Origin: Mercenaria mercenaria
Lineage: Eukaryota; Mollusca; Bivalvia; Venerida; Veneridae
Length of the DNA stretch: 64,000 bases
Reading direction: 5' to 3'
Assembly (NCBI RefSeq): GCF_021730395.1
Contig: NC_069367.1
Coordinates: 4,586,501 to 4,650,500, forward strand
Shown here: one piece after another, positions 47,261-57,300 of the stretch
Layout: the number at the start of each line of letters is the position of its first letter
How positions within the stretch are numbered: the first letter of the stretch is position 1
Translations under genes and position numbers: made by a program
The notes under the pieces: model-generated
Database searches by the model: none
What the model was told of the DNA's origin: nothing
What the model saw: the letters and a program-made list of their open reading frames with translations, nothing else

Positions 47261-49127
47261 CAGGCTTTCAAGTAGTCCTACTTTTTCCTACTTTTCCTAC
47301 TTTTTAGGTCTGTTCCTACTTTTTTCCTACTTTTTTGAAAAAACTCCTACTATTCCTACTTTTTTATCTAAAGAAGGAAAAATATGTTAACAAATGTTGT
47401 TAGTCTATTTGTATAATGAATTTTGTTACATAATGTAAGGACTGATGGTGTACTGGTGAGGCTCTAGAGATATTTTTGATATGCTGCTGATGACCTCTTC
47501 ATTATATGAGTTGAATATTGACCTTGATATTGGAGCACAAGAAAATAGAAAGACCTGATATATTGTGCTGCTATGTAATTGTGAGTAAATGTACAAGATT
47601 CAGGCCCAGATCCAGAGCTGGAAAGAGGGTGCCCATACCCCCTACCTCCCCAGTTTGCCGAGAAGTGACCTATACTCATCAAAGTATCACCCAACTATTT
47701 TGGCTAAGGATTAATATTTTCTCAAAATCTAGACTCTAATGTGCACCAGAGGCCTCCATTTCATACCTAGATTTCAATATTTTCCAGGGGGAGAACACAC
47801 TGGCCCCCGAAAAATAGGAAAGTTCCCCTCCCAGTACCTCAAAATTAAGACCAAAAAATGCACCAGAACCATCCATTTCATACTTGTATTTCAAAATTTT
47901 CCAGGGGAAGAGCACCCTTATCCCCCCCCCCTCCCCCCTTAAAATGACTGGCATACCTCCTTTCATACCTCAGAATTTAGACCAAACAAATGCACCAGAG
48001 CCCACCATTTTGTACCTGTATTTCAGGGGGTGGGTGGGGGGAGCCCTCTGACCCTCCTAAAATGACTGGGATACCTCCTCCCATACCTCAGATTTAGACC
48101 CAAAAATGCACCCAGAGACCACCATTTCATACCTGTGTTTCAAAATTTTCCAGGGTGACAGCCCCATTACCCCCCTAATATGACTGGGATACCTCTTCCC
48201 ATACCTAAACATTTAGACCAAAAAATGCACCAGAGCCCACCATTTCATACCTGTATTTAAAATTTTCCAGGAAGAGTGCCCCCTGACCCCCTAAAATGAC
48301 TGGGATACCATTCCCTTACCTCAAAATTCAGACCAAAAAATGCACCAGAGGCCACCATTTCATACCTATATTTCAATATTTTCCAGGGGAGAACACATTG
48401 GCCCCCTCCCCCCTCGAAAAATAGGAAAGTACGACTCCCAGTACCTCAAAATTAAGACCAAAATATGCACCAGAACCCACCATTTCATACTTGTATTTCA
48501 AAATTTTCCAGGGGAAGAGCACCCTGACCCCCCTCCCCGCTTTAAAATGACTGGCATACCTCCTTCCATACCTCAAAGTTTAGACCAAAAGAATGCACCA
48601 GAGCCCACCATTTTGTACCTGTATTTCAAAATTTTCAAGGGGGGGGGGTGCCTCTGACCCTCCTAAAATGACTGGGATACCTCCTTCCATACATCAAATT
48701 TAGACCCAAAAATGCACCCAGAGCCAACCATTTCATACCTGTGTTTCAAAATTTTCCAGGGTGACAGCCCCCTGACCCAACTAAAATGACTGGGATACCT
48801 CTTCCCTTACCTAAAAGGAGGGGAGTACCCCTCCAGTACTTCTGAAATTAGACATTATATCAAAAACAATTAAGGGGAGACCCCATTCATCCCTCCCCCA
48901 ACTTGGACAGAGGCCTTCCCTCCCATACCTACCCCCTCCTGGTGCTATGCACATCGCTGGTGAGGTGTGCCGGTGATGCTTTTATTCTAAATCTGGCAAG
49001 TTTGTTCACATGAGTTCCTACTATTTATCATCAGATTCCTACTTTTTTCCTACATTTCTCCTACTTTTTTATATCGGAGGCGCCTACTTTTCTCCTACTT
49101 TTTCATCAAAGGTCACTTGAAAGCCTG
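47261..49127. mobile_element. hAT-like non-autonomous element with minisatellite core
   Basis: Inverted ends CAGGCTTTCAAGTAGTCC and the complement of GGTCACTTGAAAGCCTG, each followed inward by several CCTACTTTTT repeats; GAACTG flanks both sides. Between about 47740 and 48850 lie roughly nine to ten units of about 120 bp with the phrases ATGCACCAGAGCCCACCATT and CAAAATTTTCCAGGG. CAGG-type ends with subterminal repeats suggest hAT (inference), although the visible duplication is 6 bp rather than the usual 8. Open frames in the array are repeat products. Confidence 0.65.
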
Positions 49128-49221
49128 GAACTGATATTTTACAATTTTGTAGTAGTCCAAATAATTAGACCAGAAAAAATTTTCATTTGACGTTCAACAT
49201 TTAGTATTCTGACATTTTACA

Positions 49222-50253
49222 TTTTTAGCTCACCTGTCACAAAGTGACAAGGTGAGCTTTTGTGATCGTGCGGCGTCCATCGTCCGTGCGTGCGTCCGTA
49301 AACTTTTGCTTGTGACCACTCTAGAGGTCACATTTTTCATGGTATCTTTATGAAAGTTGGTCAGAATGTTCACCTTGATGATATCTAGGTGACTGGTCAG
49401 GTTAGAAACTGGGTCACGTGCTGCCATAAACTAGGTCAGTAGGTCTAAAAATGGAAAAACCTTGTGACCTCTCTGGAGGCCATATATTTCACAAGATCTT
49501 CATGAAAATTGGTCAGAATGTTCACCTTGATGATATCTAGGTCAAATTCGAAACTGGGTCACGTGCCATCAAAAACTAGGTCAGTAGTTCTAAAAATAGA
49601 AAAACCTTGTGACCTCTCTAGAGGCCATACTTTTCATGGGATCTGTATGAAAATTGGTCTGAATGTTCATCTTGATGTTGTCTAGGTCAAGTTTGAAACT
49701 GGGTCAACTGCGGTCAAAAACTAGGTCAGTAGGTCTAAAAATAGAAAAATCTTTTGACCTCTCTAGAGGCCATATTTTTCAATGGATCTTCATGAAAATT
49801 GATCTGAATGTTCACTTTGATAATATCTAGGTCAGTTTCGAAACTGGATCACGTGCAGTCAAAAATTAGGCCAGTAGGTATAAAAATAGAAAAACCTTGT
49901 GACCTCTCTAGAGGCCATATTTTTCATGAGATCTTCATGAAAATTAGTGAGAATGTTCACCTTGATGATATCTAGATAAAGTTCAAAACAGGGTCACATA
50001 CCTTCGAAAACTAGGTCAATAGGTCAAATAATAGAAAAACCTTGTGACCTCTGTAGAGACCATATTTTTCAATGGATCTTCATGAAAATTGGTCAGAATT
50101 TTTATCTTGATAATATCTAGGTCAAGTTCAAAACTGGGTCACATGAGCTCAAAAACTAGGTCACTATGTCAAATAATAGAAAAAACGACGTCATACTCAA
50201 AACTGGGTCATGTGGGAAGAGGTGAGCGATTGAGGACCATCATGGTCCTCTTG
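49222..50253 (+). mobile_element. Minisatellite-cored element P2
   Basis: Starts TTTTTAGCTCACCTGTCACA, whose hairpin pairs with TGTGACAAGGTGAGCT-type sequence. A CGTCCGTGCG microsatellite and about six units of roughly 145 bp (GACCTCTCTAGAGGCCATA, TGATATCTAGGTCAAG, AAAACTAGGTCAGTAGGTC) follow. It ends GAGGACCATCATGGTCCTC plus TTGTT. Both ends are nearly identical to those of the element at 60201. No coding capacity. Confidence 0.8.
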
Positions 50254-51329
50254 TTATATTATACTATCATAGCCTTTAAAGACATAACATAGCATGGAAA
50301 ATAAAAATTTAAATGAACTTAATAAAGTGATATGAGTTATGTCAGCTAGGTCTTATATTCAGGACTATTTATATGTACGTATTGTAGTTTTCATCCCTCT
50401 AAGCTGACTTATCTGCATTTTACTTCTAGGAAAACTAAGACGTTAAAAAATAAAAATAAAACAGTTATTATACATGTATATAATGCTGGCCAGACTTGCT
50501 GCAATAAATTAAACATTAATATTTCATGTAGAAATGTAAAATTACATGTAGTTGAATAAAACTCATTTTGAATAAGAGACTTAATCTTCGGAAATATGGT
50601 GTGATCTCAGTGATCTCAGTTATTACCAAATAGATATGATTCAGACTTAAAGTAGTTGTTCCACATCATCACCCCACATATGACACAAATTCCATAACCC
50701 TGACACCAATTTTTCATGAATTATACGCCCTTTTTAGAATTTTAGGTTATTTCATAAGCATTTTCACTCTATCTCTGTTATTACAGAAGGGATTTTATTT
50801 AAATTAACACTTGTTCAAGATCATCATCCAAATCATATGACACTAGAGTACTAACTCTTGCACCAATATTTCATGAATTATTCCCCTTTTTACATAAAAT
50901 TTCAGGTAAAGTTTTGATGCACTTTAAAATTTACTCTTCATGTATATCTGTTATTACCAAACATATAAATTTTGATTCAAAGTTGAAATATTTGTAGCAC
51001 ATCATCACCCACGTATAACACGAGGACCATAACTCTGGCAATAATTTTTCATGAATTAAGCCCTCTTTTTACCTAGATTCTAAGAACTTCAGGTTAATGT
51101 TGTGCTTTCACTTTGTTATTTCTTAATGAATTTGATTCAAACTTAAAATAGTTCTTCCACACAATGTCCATAATACTGGCACAAATATTTAGTGACTTGG
51201 AAATTAATACGAAAGATTTTCAAAAGTGCTTTGCTTTTTGAATGTCAAAAGATTAAACTTTGAACCTCAGCAGTGCTTTCTTGTTTCATGTTACATAAAT
51301 GTTCCTAGATTTATTTTTTATATTTTCAG
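50254..51329. other. NEK upstream region with decayed repeat
   Basis: Between about 50600 and 51190, three to four degenerate units share TTTTTCATGAATTA, CACATCATCACC and TCTGTTATTACCAAA, resembling the array at 52781. A 5' UTR exon of the NEK gene is expected upstream because an acceptor lies one base before its ATG, but it was not identified. No promoter could be pointed to. Confidence 0.4.
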
Positions 51330-51330
51330 T

Positions 51331-54300
51331 ATGGGTGACAGGTATAAGCCTCTCTGCGAGCTTGGAGCAGGTGCATTTGGTAAAGCCTTGGTTGTTCGAG
51401 ACACTAAGACACAGATAAAACATGTGTCTAAAGTTATCCAGGTAATTCATTTGAGCCGCACCATGAGAAAACCATCCTAGTGCGTTTGCGACCAGCATGG
51501 ATCCTGACCAGTCTGCGCATCTGGTCAGGATCCATGCTGTTCGCTTTCAAAGCCTGTTGAGAAACCATTAGCGAACAGATGCACAGGCTGGTCTGGATCC
51601 ATGCTGGTCGCAAATGCACAACGTTTGTTTTCTCATGGTGTGGCTCATTTATACCCTTCCATAGCCTGCAGTTGAAATTCGATTATCAGAACAGAATGGT
51701 ACCAACTTTAAAGGGACTTACACATTATTAGTTTCTCCCAAACATCCATAAAAAGTGAGTACCCTGAAAGTGACTAGTGCAGGTAAAAACCTGTTTACAT
51801 TAGATATTTGCCAGATATTCTTATCAATCACCAAAAGTTTTGTGCAGACTGAAGGCAGTAAACTGTTGCAACCCTTTTAAATAAGTAGTACTACAGAAAA
51901 TTTACATTCTTCTCGCATTTTGACCAGTATCTAACTTTTATTTTCACCAACTTTGTCATTTTTCAGTGTCACTTGTGGGCTGAAATTGGTGGAAATGAAC
52001 ATGTTGAACAATTTTCACCCAAACTTTGGGCAAGCAGCTTTAATACTGAAAAAAAAAAGAGAATTGTATTTATCAAGTTAAACCAGTTTCTGTTATACAA
52101 AAGGTTCAGTATTTAGTACACATTTAAAGACTTTTTTTGTGTAGAAATTACTATTTCTTTGGCACATGTTTTATGGGTTTCAACTTTTAAAGTTAATGAA
52201 TGGAACTTTTACATGATTGTATATTGTCGTTTTTCATTTGATTTTGTGGATTAAAGTAATGACTAAATCCACGAAAATTATTCTCCCCACAAATATTTAT
52301 GATTTTACTACCATTTTAAATTTTAGTTATACTGAATACACCAGATTTTTATGTAATAATTGAATTGGCTAGATTGAACAAACTAAACAGCTTGATTGGA
52401 AAACAGTAAGTTTTGTCAATGAAAAATAATTTCCAGGATTTTTGATAAATTTACATTATCTTACAGATCAAAGGTCTGTCAAGTCGAGCATTAGATCGCT
52501 GTGTGACAGAAGTTGCGGTACTCAGTGCATGTTCTCATCCCAATATTGTGCGTTATATAGAAGCGTTTGTCAGCAGCGGAGCTCTGCACATTGTCATGGA
52601 ATATGCGTCCGGAGGTTTGATTCTTATTAATGTAAATTGAATTCTGTAAATTTATATTACATGTAAGGTAGGGAAAGCACTAAATATGCATGTAGGAAAA
52701 TGGAACCAATTGCCAACATAAAAAATTCAAAATTCAATTATTTGTATACTGTGTAAGTCAGGAGATCAGACATACTGATTTTTAGCTTGACTTTTCGAAG
52801 AAAAAGTAGAGCTATTGCACTCGCCCGGTGACAGCGTCGGCGTCACCGTTGGTTAAAGTTTTTGATAAAGTCAAATATCTCTGTTACTATCAAAGCTATT
52901 GACTTGGAACTTAAAATAGTTATTTACCATCAAAGTCTACACCAGGAGAAACAATCCCCATAACTCTGATTTTTGAATTTTGACTGAATTATGCCCCTTT
53001 TTAACTTAGAATTTTAGTTAAAACTTTTGATAGAGTAAAATATCTCTGTTACTATTTAAGCTTTTGACTTGAAACTCAAAATAGTTATTTACTATCAAAG
53101 TCTACACCAGGAGATACAATTCCCATAACTGTGGTTTGAATTTTGACAGAACTATGCCCCTTTTTAATTTAGAATTTTTTGTTAAAATTTTTGATAAAGT
53201 CAAATATCTCTGTTACTATTAAAGTTTTTGACTTGAAACTCAAAATAGTTTATTTAGTATCAAAGTCTACACCAGGAGACCCAATTCCCATAACTCTGGT
53301 TTGAATTTCGACAGGGTTATGTCCCTTTTTAACTTGGAATTTGTTTTACTGGCAAAGCTGTAATTCAGAGTCTTACTGACAGCTCTTGTTATTACTTTTT
53401 GATTTGTATAACATCTGTCTCGTACATAAAACAAACCTTTGACATGCACATTCTTCCTCAATGATATGTCCTATCACATGCAAGACCTAGGTCTCTGTCT
53501 CAAAAGTCCTGGTTGCCCTTTTGTCAAAGGTTCTGTCAGGCCTTATCTTGCAGGCTGTAACTTTTACATGCATGTAGTCTTTATGCTGAAATGAGCCGCG
53601 CCATGAGAAAACCAACATAGTGGCTTTGCGACCAGCATGGATCCAGACCAGCCTGTGCATCTGCGCTCAAATATTTGCCCCAATGAAACAGCTGTTAAAA
53701 GGTCAATGTCACACCTTCGATATCAAAATTCTAGTCAAAAGAAAAAATTATTTTTAAGTCTGGAAATTTAATCATTGTGTAGAAATCAGTTTGTATTATG
53801 GGTATGCACTATTTCTCAGCAGCTGTGATCATGGTCTGTGGTTTTCTAATTAGTATTTAAATATTTTGAATTCAGGTTTCTGTGATTAATTTTTACTCTG
53901 AGTTTCAGGTTTGAAGTTACCCTTTTGCCTGCTGGCAGCAAATGATTCTGCCTTTGCGAACAGTGCAGACCATGATCAGCCTGCACATCCCTATTCAGTC
54001 AGTAAATTTTCAGTGAACACCCCATTGAATAATTAATGATACTGGACAGACCAATCCATTTTAGAAATTTAGGGAGGTAAGGGTTAAAGGTTCTATACAA
54101 AATGCAGTCTAGTCTTGTCGAGCTATAGGATATGACTGCTATACACAAAATAGAATGGTTTTAGTCTGTGCAATCATACTAGGTGATAACAGTTTAAACT
54201 TGTTCTTTGAACATGTGCTGATGGTAGAATAAAGTGATAAAGAACATTTTTATATCCTAAATTTGTTCTTTAAATTAATATTTCATTTGCATTTTTCAGG

Positions 54301-57300
54301 AGATCTTCAGCAGAAAATTGAGAAACAAAATGGTGTGTTGTTTACAAGTGACATGGTTTTAGAGTGGTTTCTTCAAGTTGTTTTGGCTTTAGAGTACATA
54401 CATAGCAAGAATATTCTTCACAGAGGTAAAACACTGGTACTTGTTTTGTTTGACAAAATGTAGAGTGAAAGTGTGCTTTTACTTTATTGACCTTATAAAC
54501 TCTGAAGCATTATTACTTCATCAATGAAGCTAGCAGGTATTCTTTCCCCAGTGAAAAAAGGGTCTTGCAATTGTGTAACAATGAATTACTTTTTGTACAG
54601 GTGTAATACGAACGTTATACTGTGATGCTGTAATTTGGGAAGTTTTTGCATGGTCATTTTAACAACCACTGAGTTTTATTTTGGCTTTTGTAGTATTCGC
54701 TACTTAATAAAGTTAACTGTACTAAGTTTTTATATAGCATCTTGCACGTTCAGTTTTTTGCCTTTTGGTAGGTTTGGTGAATTAGGCCAGTCATTAACCA
54801 TCCAAAAGAATGGTTAACTTTTAATTCTAACACGATCCGATTCATTTTCCTATTAAACAAAGAATGCAGAAAACAGTGAATTATTATACAACAAATCACT
54901 GTTCTGACGTCACAGTTATTACGTCATGGTGTCAAACAGCATAGCGGCGCGCTGGAAAAGAAACCGATTGAAAACGGGCAAATATTTAATGCATGTCATC
55001 AAGGATGTACTTAAAAATCCTTTGTAACGTGTTAGAATCGAAATAATATATCTCATTTAATGATTTTCTCTTGAATAAATCATTGTTTGTCGTTCAGATG
55101 CGTATTATTATATCACTTGGGCTGCGCCCTCGCGTTAATATTTCTTCGCATTTGAACTCCAAACAATGATTTATTCAACGACAAATCACTGGATGAGATA
55201 TATTATTTCTTAAATAATCTTACATATTGAACTTTGCAAATAATCTTATCTAACACATTGATAATAGCTTGTCAAGAAAGGCATCTAATGGGCTATGTGG
55301 CAATTTTGCCAATTTTAGACATTGTCATATTTTGAAGGAGGCCAGCTTTTTAAAAAATAATGAAAAATACAAAACACTAGTAAATGAATTTATTATCATA
55401 TTTTAGACTTGAAACCACAGAACATATTCCTGACAGACAATGGTATAGTGAAGCTCGGAGATTTTGGTATAGCACGAGTGTTGAACAGTTGCGATGATCT
55501 AGCTTCCACAAGAATAGGAACACCTTTCTACATCAGTCCAGAAATATGTGAGGGAAAACAGTATCCTTATGATTTGTATAGTTTTCAGCAATTTGGTAAG
55601 CAGTGTTTCAAGAGTCTTCAGACTTTGCTTGGGCACTAATACATTTTCTTCCCAGTGATATATAAAGGTTATTAGATTTTTACAATAAATACCCCCAAGT
55701 TCTGCAGGGGAAATATTGCGCGACTTTTACATTTTCAAGTGCATATTTTTCATTCAAAGCTAAATTATCTTTTTATTACATATGTATCTATATAAATACA
55801 GTTGTAACTTGATAAGAGCCGTGCCAGGAGAAAATCAACATAATGGCTTTGCGACCAGCATGGATCCAGACCAGCTCATCCGCGCAGTCTGGTCAGGATA
55901 CATGCTGTTCGCTAACAGGTTCTCTAATTGCAATAGGCTTTGGTTGTGTCGATCTATGAAATTTTATCCTAACTAACAAACAATATCCACATTCATGTAA
56001 CATCAACATTGAAATGCATAAATTCATATCCCGATGAAAAAGCCATATTTGCCAGAACCACGAAATTTCTTGCCTATGAAATGACAGTATTTTGTAATGA
56101 TTAGTCAAGAAAGATTTCCTTAACTGTAAATAGGTACAACAGTAGCAGTGATATGTGGGCAGCAGGCTGTCTTCTGTACCAGATGTGTACACTACGTGTT
56201 CCGTTCCATGCCAGTAACTTTGATGACTTGACCAAGAAAATCATCAAGGCTGAATATGAGCCTATTCCAAGGTAAATCTGTGTTATAATGGCTAACTCAA
56301 CTGGTTTGAGGATTAATTATACCCCCATCACAGAATTTGGAGGTATGAAGGAGTGAGCTTGTCGGTTTGTCTGTCGGTCCGTTGCTTTTCATGGTTTCCA
56401 GACAATAACTTATAAAAGTCTTGACAGATTTAAATAAATTTTGGCACGCAGTTGTAAGTACAGGTGAACCTCCCTTAACATCCACTTGTATTAATCAGTC
56501 ACTTGCCTTAAGGAGCAAGTCAGCTAATTTCCCACATTGACATTTTGTTCTTATTTCACCTTGTCTTAAGAAGCTATCTGCCTTAAGGTAGTTCTTCACA
56601 TTCGAATCATTCTTTTTTTTTCTACAAGGTAGAATTTTATTAAACCCTGATTTTTCAAAATTTCAAATCGTACTTAAAACTTAAAAAGTTCAGCAAGTCA
56701 AAAAGACATGGACATTGCTTGATGTTTTTGCTAGACTGATTTGAAAAAAATATTAGTGGACATCGTGCAGTTTTTCATAATGGGGGTCTATGGGAAAGTC
56801 ACAATTATTATAACATTTTCCTGAATAGAATTTTTTCTTCAATGTAGATTTAATGACACAATTTTGTAAATATACATAATTATGGTCTATAATGTGGTGA
56901 AATAAAATGTATAGGTCTGTCTGTGCTTATTTTTAAGATATTTGACAATGATTAAAGTGAACTGTGCATTTTACGCTAATTTTAAGGCCTTATTTTGAAT
57001 TATTTAACGTGTCAGATGTTTAAGTATCACATTTTAACTTTAGAAAGATAATAACAGTATCATTGTAATAAATTTACTCACTGGTTGCCATTAATTCATA
57101 ACATGATTTTCATTTCCATATGCCAAATCCAGGCTTTATTCTACGTTTTCAAGATAAATGACATTACACCATCACTAACGGTTTATCAAACGTGTAGTAG
57201 TTACTTTAAGCAGCCACCAGCTTTTAGCAGTCAGACTGTTTTGTTCCCTTCACTTGCTGTTTAATACAAGTTTATGCATTATATGCAAATACAAGCTTTC

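Noticed and set aside
47464-48657. Several 65-105 codon frames on both strands
   Set aside because: All are repeat-derived from the 120-bp minisatellite of the hAT-like element.
50089-50292. Frame with the same N-terminal translation as one at 61795
   Set aside because: Both lie at the shared ends of elements P2 and P3; the identity comes from the repeat.
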